A DNA stretch of 16,403 nt from Candidatus Bathyarchaeota archaeon (GTDB taxonomy: Archaea > Thermoproteota > Bathyarchaeia > Bathyarchaeales > Bathyarchaeaceae), in assembly GCA_030669695.1 (NCBI GenBank), contig DAOVDC010000005.1:1-16403 (forward strand), written 5' to 3'. The position numbers and the translations under genes were made by a program. The notes beneath the pieces are model-generated. The model ran no database searches. It was not told the origin of the DNA and worked only from the letters and a program-made list of their open reading frames with translations. Shown piece by piece: positions 1 to 7,593 of this stretch (its first letter is position 1; the number at the start of each line of letters is the position of its first letter).

Positions 1-866
1 CCAACAGTTCCACCCATGTCGGAAAAAACCAACCCATTAAAAAGGTTACAAGGAATCCCAAATCCCCGCATAATCGCAACAAAAACCTCGGCAAAATGTC
101 TACAGACGCCATATCGCTTTTCTCCATCACCCGTAACCTCAATGGTTTCGTTCAGTATCCGGCTGGCTTTCAACCTCTGATCAGGGTAATCCTCGTGCTC
201 CCTGTAGACCATATGAGTGGAAAACCAGTCTATCGTCGCGTAGACTATGTCATACACGTTGGATCCACCAGCTGTTTGGTTAATCTCTTGAATCACGTCT
301 TGAACACTTGTGTTGCCGTAATCCCAGTAGTATGTTTCGTTTACATACGTTCCATAGTCAGCACCAAGTTGACTACTTGCCTCAAAAACGTCCCCCACAG
401 TCTCATTCAATATATCCGTCATATCAACTTTCGATATGGAAAGCTTAATCCAAACGTCCGTTCTGATTTCCTGATACAGCTTAACATCGGTGAAATTAAA
501 CTGCACACCATAGATTGAATCGCGATCTTCCCTTTCTGACAACTCGTATTTTCCACTAGTAACATTGTATTTTACGTAACCGACCCCTAACGTCCTTCCA
601 CCAGAACTCGACGCAGTTTGCAAAATCCTTACGTCTGACCAAAAATTATTCGTCCAAACCTCTACAAAAACTGGAATCGGAATTGAAGCAGGCGTTGGAC
701 AATTATATTTGTAAACTAAGTATCCATGGATGTATAATGTTCGTGAGTCGAACAGCTGCACCTGGTCGCTGAAATCATTTATTGTATCTACTTCACCGAC
801 ATGAACAAAGGTTGAGATGCAAACACAAATCACCAAAGCAAGCACATTTAAAACCGATTTGGACAT
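1..866 (-). CDS. Secreted transglutaminase-like protein, N-terminal part (runs off the left edge)
   Basis: A minus-strand frame is open from the ATG at 864-866 to base 1 (288 codons, no stop), so the C-terminus lies outside the window. The N-terminus (MSKSVLNVLALVICVC) looks like a signal peptide or membrane anchor, so the protein is probably exported. Residues of about 30-240 are a probable extracellular region with seven N-glycosylation sequons (NVT, NFT, NET three times, NTS, NQT). Around residue 255 is YGVCRHFAEVFVAIMRGFGI, which matches the transglutaminase-core pattern around the catalytic Cys (here Cys255, codon 102-104); the His and Asp of the triad would lie beyond the edge. Archaeal members of this superfamily may act as proteases or cross-linking enzymes at the surface, but the reaction cannot be told here. 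GGTGAG lies just upstream of the chosen ATG. An in-frame ATG at 876-878 (MVRE...) is the alternative start. The neighbouring glycosyltransferases suit a surface glycoprotein. Confidence 0.75.
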   Translation of the reverse strand, partial: MSKSVLNVLALVICVCISTFVHVGEVDTINDFSDQVQLFDSRTLYIHGYLVYKYNCPTPASIPIPVFVEVWTNNFWSDVRILQTASSSGGRTLGVGYVKYNVTSGKYELSEREDRDSIYGVQFNFTDVKLYQEIRTDVWIKLSISKVDMTDILNETVGDVFEASSQLGADYGTYVNETYYWDYGNTSVQDVIQEINQTAGGSNVYDIVYATIDWFSTHMVYREHEDYPDQRLKASRILNETIEVTGDGEKRYGVCRHFAEVFVAIMRGFGIPCNLFNGLVFSDMGGTV

Positions 867-975
867 TTCTCTCACCATCCATTGTCTAGTTAAACTTATT
901 TATTAAGCGATTTATTTTTGTGTCTAAACCTTTTAACACACGCACGCGTCCTATAGAAAGAGATACGGTGACCGT

Positions 976-1247
976 ATGTTATCATACATCGTAACCGCAT
1001 CCATAAACGATGTCAAAAACCTGAAACCACTCAACTCCGCAAAACAAGAAAATCTTAAGGTGCTCGTTATAGACGAAGGAAACGTAAAACTGCGTAAGAA
1101 AAACAATGGGCACCTCAAAGATGTTCCACATGAATATTTTGGCCCGAGAGAGAGAAGAGAATGGTTTAAGAGCAGAGTCGGGGCTCTGCCTACAGGAAGT
1201 ATGCATGCCTCAGATTCGATAAAAAGATACAGATGCTCTTGACATAG
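976..1247 (+). pseudogene. Broken N-terminal remnant, possibly of a glycosyltransferase-like gene
   Basis: A frame of 88 codons starts at ATG 976 with GGTGA four bases upstream. It begins MLSYIVTASINDVKNLKPLN and continues with protein-like sequence (VLVIDEGNVKLRKKN, HEYFGPRERREWFKSR). After about base 1180 the frame turns unconvincing (GALPTGSMHASDS) and stops at 1240-1242. Shifting frame near 1180 gives RGSAYRKYACLRFDKK, which continues more naturally and stops at 1245-1247. I read this as the start of a longer gene that suffered a frameshift and lost its remainder. The opening resembles archaeal proteins of glycan clusters that I recall as glycosyltransferase-like, but this is memory and not proof. 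It could instead be a small intact gene of unknown function. It sits between surface-protein and glycosyltransferase genes, a zone where gene loss is common. Confidence 0.35.
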
Positions 1248-1313
1248 TGTAGGAGGACTTGAAACAGATAATAACAAAACATATCACAGACACGAGCTCA
1301 AATCCTGAGCCAA

Positions 1314-1325
1314 GCATATTTAAGC
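1314..1325 (+). promoter_or_regulatory. Probable TATA box for the glycosyltransferase pair
   Basis: GCATATTTAAGC is an AT-rich archaeal TATA-like element in an intergenic stretch 80 bases before the first glycosyltransferase start. Transcription would begin near 1345-1350. No conserved purine-rich BRE is obvious, so this is a moderate call. Confidence 0.35.
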
Positions 1326-1404
1326 ACACCGCCCCTTTTCATAGATTGTATAGAAAAAAATCATTTCAAAAGCAACCCCTTTCCAAGAAAGAGGCATAAC
1401 CACG

Positions 1405-2451
1405 ATGGGCATTGATGAAGATCGACCGATGGTTTCAATTGTGGTTCCTGTCCGAAATGGCGTAGCAACGATAGAAAGACTTCTAGAGTCTCTTCTGAAG
1501 ATCGATTATGACAAGAAAAGGCTTGAGATAGTCGTGGTTGATGGAAACTCCACAGATGGAACCAGAGATATAGTCGCAAAATACCCCGTCGAACTGCTCT
1601 CTCAGGAGGGAGAAGGACTAAACGGGGGAAGAAATGCTGGAATCAGAAATAGTCGTGGCGAGATTGTTGCATTTACAGATGCAGACTGTGTTGTCCCAAA
1701 GGATTGGATCAACAAGATCGTCGAGAACTTCAGGGATCCACAAGTCGGATGTGTGGGTGGCAATTCGAAAGGATGGCACAACAACTTCCTATCTCAATAT
1801 GCCGACGACAGCATATTTCCAACACAACGAATCTTTAAGAAACGTCAGAAGCTGGACATGATAAAGCTGTTTTCCCGTTGCCCTGCAGGCAGCAATATGG
1901 CTTTCAGACGAGAGGCACTTGAGAAAGTGGGTGGTTTTGATGAGGATATCCGTTACGGCTTTGACGAGGATGAGCTTGTCGAGAGAGTTTGCAGAGTAGG
2001 CTATAAGATGGTCTTGGACCCAGAAGTCTTCGTCTGGCATGAACACCGATCAACACTAAGGGCATTACTGAAACAGAACATAAACTTTGGCAGAGGAGGA
2101 GGTATTCTGCTCAAAAAGAAAAAAGCTAGAGACACACTTTCGACATGGTGCCTTCTAAGCCTCATAATCTTCCTAGCTTGGCTAGCAATCGTAGGATCAG
2201 TAACATTCCTAACCTTCACAACAAAAGTGAACATTCTCCCCCTACTGCTCCTGGGAATTACAATCATGCCTTTACTCGGAACTGTAGCACTTTATATGAA
2301 CAAAGCGTTACAAAATAAGCGATACGAAAGAGCCATCATCTACCCCTTACTAGATTTCTTCAGGGCATTCACCTTCTGCATCGGTGAGATATGTGGGATC
2401 CTCAAACCAGAAAAAAATAAGCGGGACTCATTTATGAACAAGTTTTCCTAA
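1405..2451 (+). CDS. GT2-family glycosyltransferase with C-terminal membrane helices
   Basis: This 348-residue protein is a GT-A fold, family 2 transferase that should move a sugar from an NDP-sugar to a lipid-linked or surface acceptor on the cytoplasmic membrane face. Visible landmarks: SIVVPVRNG strand and loop at 11-19; VVVDGNSTDGT nucleotide-binding segment at 43-53; NGGRNAGI at 73-80; TDAD metal-binding DXD-type motif at 91-94; GGFDE at 176-180; GFDEDELVER acceptor-side ED motif at 185-194; and WHEH at 211-214. The region of about 247-297 is two hydrophobic segments, probably transmembrane, followed by a basic tail. The ATG start is supported by the N-terminal position of the first strand; the nearest SD-like GAGG is about 11 bases upstream, slightly far. 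A second GT2 gene follows after 31 bases, so the two are probably cotranscribed. The sugar donor and acceptor cannot be predicted. Confidence 0.88.
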   Translation: MGIDEDRPMVSIVVPVRNGVATIERLLESLLKIDYDKKRLEIVVVDGNSTDGTRDIVAKYPVELLSQEGEGLNGGRNAGIRNSRGEIVAFTDADCVVPKDWINKIVENFRDPQVGCVGGNSKGWHNNFLSQYADDSIFPTQRIFKKRQKLDMIKLFSRCPAGSNMAFRREALEKVGGFDEDIRYGFDEDELVERVCRVGYKMVLDPEVFVWHEHRSTLRALLKQNINFGRGGGILLKKKKARDTLSTWCLLSLIIFLAWLAIVGSVTFLTFTTKVNILPLLLLGITIMPLLGTVALYMNKALQNKRYERAIIYPLLDFFRAFTFCIGEICGILKPEKNKRDSFMNKFS

Positions 2452-2482
2452 GTTGTCTGTCAATAAAAAGTAGGAGAAAACC

Positions 2483-3226
2483 ATGTCTAAAGATTCGGAT
2501 ATTTCCGTTGTCATACGGGTTAGAGATATGGAGAGGAATCTAAAGTTATTATTGGAGGATAGACTTCCCAAACAGACAATTAAACCACGAGATATAGTTG
2601 TGGTTGACCACTTCTCAAATGAAGAAGACAAAGAACTGTTAGAAGATTATCTCTCAAGTATTGACGTTGACATACCAATAATCTTCGTCCCCATATCCGA
2701 ATTTTCTCATCCCTATTCTCTCAATGTAGGAATAGAAAGAGCAGAAGGCGAATTCGTTGCGACAATCAATGGGCACTGTGATATATCAAGTAAAAACTGG
2801 CTCAGAATTGGAAGAAGACATCTCACTGATCCAAAAGTTGCAGCGGTTGGCGGATATTACATCTCTACTAGAGAGGGAAGCATTTGGGAGACGATTTGTT
2901 TTACTTTGCCGATTCGTATTGCGATGTTTGCAGGATACATTGCGGAAAATACCCCTATCTCCACGGTGAATGTTATTATTAGAAAAAAAGTTTGGGAAGA
3001 AATTCCATTTGATGTAGGTCTTATTGAATATGGAATTAAGGAGTGCGAGGACTGGGTTTGGTCTAGAAGGGTTATTGAGCGTGGTTACAAAACTGTTTTA
3101 GATTCGGCTTTTTCCGTTGTTCATTTTCATGGGTATTCGTTCAAAGAATTGTATGAAAAACTCAGATTATGGAAGTGGTATTGTGGGAGATTTAAGAAGC
3201 TAAAAGCAATGAAAATTATAGAATAG
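2483..3226 (+). CDS. GT2-family glycosyltransferase, short form without canonical DXD
   Basis: This 247-residue soluble-looking GT-A domain starts with ISVVIRVRDMERNLKLLL (7-24) and has IVVVDHFSNEED at about 38-49, typical of GT2 nucleotide-sugar binding. HPYSLNVGIERAEGEFVATI leads into NGHCD, where the metal-binding DXD would normally sit; related GT2 groups are known with a Ser-Ala-His-Cys type segment here, so the protein need not be inactive. The ED-type motif is KECEDWVWSRRV, and a conserved-looking VVHFHGYS follows. There is no transmembrane segment, so it may rely on the preceding membrane-anchored transferase or on the lipid-linked substrate for localisation. TAGGAG lies about seven bases before the ATG. 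Base use is more A/T-rich than in the ribosomal genes. It probably extends the same glycan as the upstream transferase. Confidence 0.85.
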   Translation: MSKDSDISVVIRVRDMERNLKLLLEDRLPKQTIKPRDIVVVDHFSNEEDKELLEDYLSSIDVDIPIIFVPISEFSHPYSLNVGIERAEGEFVATINGHCDISSKNWLRIGRRHLTDPKVAAVGGYYISTREGSIWETICFTLPIRIAMFAGYIAENTPISTVNVIIRKKVWEEIPFDVGLIEYGIKECEDWVWSRRVIERGYKTVLDSAFSVVHFHGYSFKELYEKLRLWKWYCGRFKKLKAMKIIE

Positions 3227-3233
3227 CTTTGCT

Positions 3234-4253
3234 TCATATAATCGTGTCGCGGATGACTATTTCTTTTAGTGTCTCACGCATGCTTAGTAGGTGTTTGTAC
3301 CACTCAACGGTTTTTGTTTCTATGGAATCTATCACCTTACCGCCTTCGAGTGCTTCATAGACCCCTCGTACTCCATCTTTTGGGGTACAGTCAGGACCAA
3401 AACCCAAAGTTCTGTGGATTTTGTCGAAGTTCACTCTATACGATCTTTTGTCTGGGCTTCCATACCATTCAACTTCAATAGGTATCGGAAGGTTCTCCCT
3501 TACAAGCTCAGCTAGCGCTAAGATTTGGATGTTTTGCTCGTTTGAGCCTACATTGAAGATTTGTCCGTTCACTTTGTCCTTTGGGCTTTCAAGCACTGTT
3601 ATAAAAGCTTTTGATGTGTCCTTCACATGAATAAACGGTCTCCATTGAGTCCCATCTCTCATAACTGGGATCTTTTTGTTTTTGTATGCTCCGAGAACCA
3701 TGCCATTAACTGCTAAATCAAATCTCATTCTTGGTGACAATCCATACACGGTTGCTTGTCTCATAACAGTAACTGAGAACTTCTTATCCTCAAGTTGCAG
3801 AACGTCCTTCTCGGCTAACACATTGCTTTTCGCGTAGGTTGTAAGGGGATTTGTCGGCGATTTCTCATCCAAGACGTTTTCTTGGAATCCATAGACGCTG
3901 CATGTTGAAGCAAGAATGTATCTTCCAACTTTGTATTTCTCACAGAGTTTGGCAACCCTCACCCTTCCAAGATAGTTTATGTCGTATGTTTTAGAAGGAA
4001 CAAGTTCTCCAGTAGGATCGTTTGATAGAGAAGCCAAATCTATCGCTGCGTCTACACCATTCAGTATACTGGAATCAAACCAACGAATATCATCTTTAAT
4101 TAATTCAAGATTCGAGTTCGAAATGACGTCTCCTAGAGTTTCCTTTCCGAAAAAAAATCTATCCAAACACTTTACTTTATATCCTTTTTCCAAGAGCATA
4201 GGTACCATGACTGAGCCAATATAGCCTGCTCCACCAGTGACAAGAACATTCAT
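3234..4253 (-). CDS. NAD-dependent epimerase/dehydratase (extended SDR)
   Basis: This is a nucleotide-sugar modifying enzyme of the extended short-chain dehydrogenase/reductase family. The Rossmann motif TGGAGYIG is at residues 9-16 (numbering from the upstream GTG). DIRWFD follows at 58-63, the ASTCSVYGF strand at 118-126, and TTYAKSNVLAEK at 141-152 holds the active-site Tyr143. The residue four positions after Tyr is Asn147, not the Lys of the usual YxxxK motif. RQATVYG, RDGTQWRPFIHVKDTSKAF and FNVGSNEQN are family-typical substrate-domain segments. The TDE triplet of NDP-glucose 4,6-dehydratases is absent (STCS here), so an epimerase, reductase or mutarotating role is likelier. I prefer the ATG at 4251-4253 (MNVLVTGG..., 339 aa), which has GGTG six bases upstream; a GTG at 4260-4262 would add three residues. 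It converges on the GT2 gene with only seven bases between stops, and is divergent from the nucleotidyltransferase operon. Confidence 0.85.
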   Translation of the reverse strand: MNVLVTGGAGYIGSVMVPMLLEKGYKVKCLDRFFFGKETLGDVISNSNLELIKDDIRWFDSSILNGVDAAIDLASLSNDPTGELVPSKTYDINYLGRVRVAKLCEKYKVGRYILASTCSVYGFQENVLDEKSPTNPLTTYAKSNVLAEKDVLQLEDKKFSVTVMRQATVYGLSPRMRFDLAVNGMVLGAYKNKKIPVMRDGTQWRPFIHVKDTSKAFITVLESPKDKVNGQIFNVGSNEQNIQILALAELVRENLPIPIEVEWYGSPDKRSYRVNFDKIHRTLGFGPDCTPKDGVRGVYEALEGGKVIDSIETKTVEWYKHLLSMRETLKEIVIRDTII

Positions 4254-4347
4254 GGGTATCACCTATTCCCTTAGAATTTCCTTCCAGTTTTGAGGTAATA
4301 ATTCTGTAAAGAACATTCTTTCGTCAAAAATCTTTTTGATTCGTAGA

Positions 4348-4357
4348 TTTTTATACC
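4348..4357 (-). promoter_or_regulatory. TATA box for the minus-strand SDR gene
   Basis: Read on the minus strand this is GGTATAAAAA, a near-ideal archaeal TATA box preceded by purines. Transcription would start about 25 bases downstream (near 4323), giving a leader of roughly 70 bases. A second AT-rich element (CTTTAAATAT on the minus strand, 4401-4410) is a weaker alternative. Confidence 0.45.
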
Positions 4358-4521
4358 TTCTAGCAAAGCAACCAACCAGTCTTTAATCATCATTCAGTGA
4401 ATATTTAAAGATTTTATCTACAAACATTTGACATCGAGATTTTTAGACAACACAATCACAAAGCTTCGTCGTATATTATGCGACAACACAATAGGATTCT
4501 AGTTAGCTAAATACGCACCTA

Positions 4522-4533
4522 CTTTTTTATATC
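4522..4533 (+). promoter_or_regulatory. TATA box for the nucleotide-sugar operon
   Basis: CTTTTTTATATC lies about 50 bases before the start codon of the nucleotidyltransferase gene, the right place for a TATA box with a start site near 4555-4560 and a leader of about 25-30 bases. The 4254-4583 region otherwise holds no gene: it is a divergent promoter region, AT-rich, with no other structure I can support. Confidence 0.45.
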
Positions 4534-4583
4534 ACATTAAGAAAATAAGAGTCTGCAAAACTTGCGCACACGGAGATGATGAA

Positions 4584-5312
4584 ATGAAGGGTGTCTTGCT
4601 GGCTGGTGGATACGGAACTCGCCTTAGACCCTTAACGTACATTACTAATAAGCATTTATTGCCTGTATATGATAGACCCATGATTGAATATGGCTTAGAA
4701 GCTCTCTACCTAGCTGGGATCAAGAACATTTGTGTTGTTTTGGGAGGAGCAAAACCTGAAGATGTTATTAAGTATTTAGGGAACGGTTACAAGTATGGGG
4801 TAAATCTTTCTTACAAGTGGCAAGGCGAACCTAAAGGTATCGCCCACGCGATTTTTTGCGCTAGAGACTTTTTTAGAGGAGACCCTTTTGTTGTCCATTT
4901 AGCCGACAATATTTTCCCTAAGGGGATAGCAAACTTTGTTAAAGACTTTGACAAGTCTAACTTTGACGCAAGGATTCTTTTAGCAGAAGTGGAAAATCCA
5001 GAAGGCTACGGTGTCGCCGAAATAAAAGAGGACATGTTGATTGGATTGGAAGAAAAACCGAGAAAGCCAAAAAGCAATCTCATAATTACGGGAATTTATT
5101 GCCTTAAACCATCAGTATGTGAGGTGATCGAACAATTGAATCCTTCTTGGAGAGGAGAACTGGAGATTACAGAGACCATGCATAAAATGGTAACCTCTAC
5201 GAAGTACAGAGTGGAATATCGCATTTTGGAGGGGCGATGGTTTGACTGTGGTACTTTTGATAGCATTTTGGAGGCAGGGTTATTTATTAAAGAGAAGATG
5301 CGGGGGAGATGA
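4584..5312 (+). CDS. Sugar-1-phosphate nucleotidyltransferase, RmlA/RfbA-like
   Basis: This enzyme should join a hexose-1-phosphate to a nucleoside triphosphate (family-typical: glucose-1-phosphate plus dTTP gives dTDP-glucose), the entry step to activated deoxysugars. The 242-residue protein shows the signature loop GGYGTRLRPLT at 8-18, the NKHLLPV segment with Lys23, QGEPKGIAHA at 80-89, LADN with metal-binding Asp108, NPEGYGVAE, EEKP, TGIYCL, RGELEITE and WFDCGT. It resembles RmlA more than RfbF-type cytidylyltransferases, whose opening motif is different. It is shorter than the roughly 290 residues of bacterial RmlA and ends soon after the WFDCGT segment, so the C-terminal helices forming an allosteric site are reduced. 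GGAG sits eight bases before the ATG. Its stop overlaps the start of the next gene by four bases, so the two are translationally coupled. Nucleotide specificity is not certain. Confidence 0.88.
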   Translation: MKGVLLAGGYGTRLRPLTYITNKHLLPVYDRPMIEYGLEALYLAGIKNICVVLGGAKPEDVIKYLGNGYKYGVNLSYKWQGEPKGIAHAIFCARDFFRGDPFVVHLADNIFPKGIANFVKDFDKSNFDARILLAEVENPEGYGVAEIKEDMLIGLEEKPRKPKSNLIITGIYCLKPSVCEVIEQLNPSWRGELEITETMHKMVTSTKYRVEYRILEGRWFDCGTFDSILEAGLFIKEKMRGR

Positions 5313-6601
5313 TGTCAGAAATATATGATAAAGATCTTTTCGACCTTTTGGAACGCATATTTAAAGAAAAGAAAAAAGAATTTATTCCCGGCAAAACCAC
5401 CATTCATTACGCTTGGGCCATCTACGATCACCATGAAATTTTTGCAGCGCTAAAATCATTGCTATCAGGATGGTTTGGAATTGGAAAGTATGCAGGTGCA
5501 TTTGAAAAACAGTTTTCAAACTTTCTTGGGACAAAACACTGCGTGCTGGTAAACAGCGGCTCCTCAGCTAACCTATTGGCAGTTGAATCTCTTCGAATTC
5601 TCAAAGGAGCTGAAGCAATCACGCCTGCAACAACCTTCCCAACAACTATAAATCCGCTAATCCAAAAGGGTATTAAGCCTGTTTTAATGGATATTAACCC
5701 TACAACATACAACATTAATGCTTCAGAGTTAGAGAATGCTTTTTCAAAAAAAGTCAAGCTTATCATGCTTCCCCACACCCTGGGTAACCCAAATGAAATG
5801 GACCAGATAATGAACTTTGCAGAAGACCATGAATTATATGTCATTGAGGATTCTTGCGATGCCTTAGGTTCAGGATATGACGGGAAGTATGTTTCAACAT
5901 TTGGAGATATGGGCACCTTCAGTTTCTATCCCGCTCATCACATTACAATGGGCGAAGGTGGAGCTATAGTAACAAATAACGAAGAGCTCTCTCTAACTGT
6001 TAGATCCCTTAGAGATTGGGGAAGGGCTTGTGTATGTCCTGTCTGCACAATCTCATTAGATCCCAATGCTTACTGTCCTCTAAGATTTTCGAAAACACCG
6101 CTTCCAGACTACGACAGACGTTTCACCTACACTAACATAGGCTACAACCTAAAACCATTAGACCTTCAAGCTGCTATAGGACTACAACAACTACAGAGGC
6201 TCCCTAAGTTTATCCAAAAAAGGCGACAGAACTTCAAGAAGTTATGCAAAGAGTTATTGAAATTTGAAGATTACCTCATTCTCCCAGAATCCTTACCAGA
6301 GGCGGATCCGTGTTGGTTTGCATTTCCCATCACGGTCAAAGATGACGCCCCCTTCAAGCGGAAAGATATAGTTAATTTTCTTGGGGAACATCGTATCGAC
6401 ACACGACCACTTTTTGCTGGAAACATTTCAAGGCAACCTGCTTACAGAGATGTTGATTATAGAGTGGTCGGAAAATTGGAGAATAGCGATAGAGTTATGA
6501 CGTCATCCTTTTTTGTAGGTGTCCATCCCGGACTTGCCGAAGATATGCTAAATTACATTATCGACACCTTTGAGACTTTCATAAGAAGGTTTAAGAAATA
6601 A
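5309..6601 (+). CDS. rfbH: NDP-4-keto-6-deoxyhexose 3-dehydrase, RfbH/E1-like (DegT/DnrJ fold)
   Basis: This 430-residue protein has the aspartate-aminotransferase (DegT/DnrJ/EryC1/StrS) fold. The usual PLP-binding Lys is replaced by His: the segment is FSFYPAHHITMGEGG at 204-218, with His210 at the Lys position. That replacement is the hallmark of 3-dehydrases that use PMP to remove the C-3 hydroxyl of a 4-keto-6-deoxy sugar (RfbH/AscC E1, ColD). The E1 subgroup also carries a [2Fe-2S] cluster. Here Cys183 (EDSCDALG), Cys241 and Cys243 keep the spacing I recall for E1 (C-X57-C-X1-C), and Cys246 or Cys256 could be the fourth ligand. ColD lacks such a cluster, so E1/RfbH is the better match. 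NSGSSANLL (82-90) is the phosphate-binding loop, and Asp181 should contact the pyridine nitrogen. E1 enzymes need a reductase (E3-like), not seen in this window. The start is ATGATG, either Met possible, directly after GGGGGAG. An SDR gene follows after 17 bases. Confidence 0.88.
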   Translation: MMSEIYDKDLFDLLERIFKEKKKEFIPGKTTIHYAWAIYDHHEIFAALKSLLSGWFGIGKYAGAFEKQFSNFLGTKHCVLVNSGSSANLLAVESLRILKGAEAITPATTFPTTINPLIQKGIKPVLMDINPTTYNINASELENAFSKKVKLIMLPHTLGNPNEMDQIMNFAEDHELYVIEDSCDALGSGYDGKYVSTFGDMGTFSFYPAHHITMGEGGAIVTNNEELSLTVRSLRDWGRACVCPVCTISLDPNAYCPLRFSKTPLPDYDRRFTYTNIGYNLKPLDLQAAIGLQQLQRLPKFIQKRRQNFKKLCKELLKFEDYLILPESLPEADPCWFAFPITVKDDAPFKRKDIVNFLGEHRIDTRPLFAGNISRQPAYRDVDYRVVGKLENSDRVMTSSFFVGVHPGLAEDMLNYIIDTFETFIRRFKK

Positions 6602-6618
6602 ATCGTTAGAGGGATTTT

Positions 6619-7578
6619 TTGAGAATATTAATTTTAGGTGGGATGGGTTTCATCGGCAGTCATCTTTCTGAAGATTTAGTTAACTCTGGCCATGACGTTG
6701 TTATTATATCTAGAAGTAAAAGAAAGTTACAAAATATTGCTAACATTTTGGACAGAGTGAAGATTGAATATGGAGACATTACTGATTTTAGATGGCTAGA
6801 AACAACCATCTTGAAGTATCAACCGGATATAGCCTTTCATCTTGCAGGGCAACTAACTCACTATGAAGCATTTGAAAATCCATTGTATGATGTTGATGTG
6901 AACTCAAAGACTACAATTGTCATGTTAGAAACCATTAGGAAGCTGAGAAAAACCTGCCGCTTCATTTTAGGTAGTACGTTCTGGGTTGTGGGAAGACCCA
7001 AGTCCTTACCAATAAACGAGGAAACCCCATGTAATCCCTTAAATATCTACGCAGCAGATAGGCTAGCAAGCGAACATTATTGCAAGATTTACAATAGGGT
7101 CTACGATTTAGATACGGTCGTAATGCGGCTTACTAACACTTTTGGTCCTAGAGAGCAACATAATAACCCGAGGAAAGCGGCTCTAAACTACTTATTATAT
7201 AAGGGCTTCAAGGGCAAGGATGTGACGATATACGACGAGGGAAAATTCTTCAGAGACTACATTTACATTTCAGACGTCATCTCAGCTGCAAGGATGATCA
7301 TGGAAAAAGATAAAAGCAGAGAGCTTTATTTTGTCGGAACAAACAAAGCAACATGGTTTTACGAAATTGGAAGATGGATTGAAGAATTAACCCCAGGAAA
7401 AGTAGTTTATGTTGAATCTCCAGGCTATCACAAACGGATCGACGTTGGAAACATTCTAGTTGACAACACCAACATCAAACAGCTAGGATGGAACTGGAAA
7501 GTACCCGTGAAAGAAGGGCTTGAAAAGACACTGGAATATTATCGGTATATAGAAAGTGCGCGCACACACACAACATAG
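6619..7578 (+). CDS. NAD-dependent epimerase/reductase (extended SDR), third gene of the operon
   Basis: A TTG start with GAGGG five bases upstream opens a 319-residue extended SDR protein. The dinucleotide motif is GGMGFIG at 7-13; YGDITD at 51-56 resembles the adenine-contact segment; HLAGQ is at 74-78; GSTFWVVG at 118-125 holds the active-site Ser/Thr strand; and NIYAADRLASEHY at 142-154 holds Tyr144. The Lys of YxxxK is Arg148 (codon AGG, one base from AAG). TNTFGPREQ and FFRDYIYISDVISA match substrate-domain segments of NDP-sugar SDR enzymes. By position it probably acts after the 3-dehydrase, as a 4-ketoreductase or epimerase finishing the deoxysugar, as abequose, paratose and tyvelose enzymes do in bacterial clusters; which reaction is unknown. 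It could instead act on an unrelated sugar. It is the last intact gene before the convergent intergenic region. Confidence 0.83.
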   Translation: MRILILGGMGFIGSHLSEDLVNSGHDVVIISRSKRKLQNIANILDRVKIEYGDITDFRWLETTILKYQPDIAFHLAGQLTHYEAFENPLYDVDVNSKTTIVMLETIRKLRKTCRFILGSTFWVVGRPKSLPINEETPCNPLNIYAADRLASEHYCKIYNRVYDLDTVVMRLTNTFGPREQHNNPRKAALNYLLYKGFKGKDVTIYDEGKFFRDYIYISDVISAARMIMEKDKSRELYFVGTNKATWFYEIGRWIEELTPGKVVYVESPGYHKRIDVGNILVDNTNIKQLGWNWKVPVKEGLEKTLEYYRYIESARTHTT

Positions 7579-7593
7579 GTGCGGTAGAAGTCG

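Noticed and set aside
96..518. 140-codon plus-strand open frame
   Set aside because: It lies antisense to the transglutaminase-like gene, which has a signal peptide and a catalytic motif. The plus frame shows no family features.
951..1277. 108-codon minus-strand open frame
   Set aside because: Complement of the 976 remnant; its composition is Leu/Ser/Phe-rich as expected of a shadow frame.
5428..5916. 162-codon minus-strand frame
   Set aside because: Antisense shadow of the rfbH-like gene, without family features.
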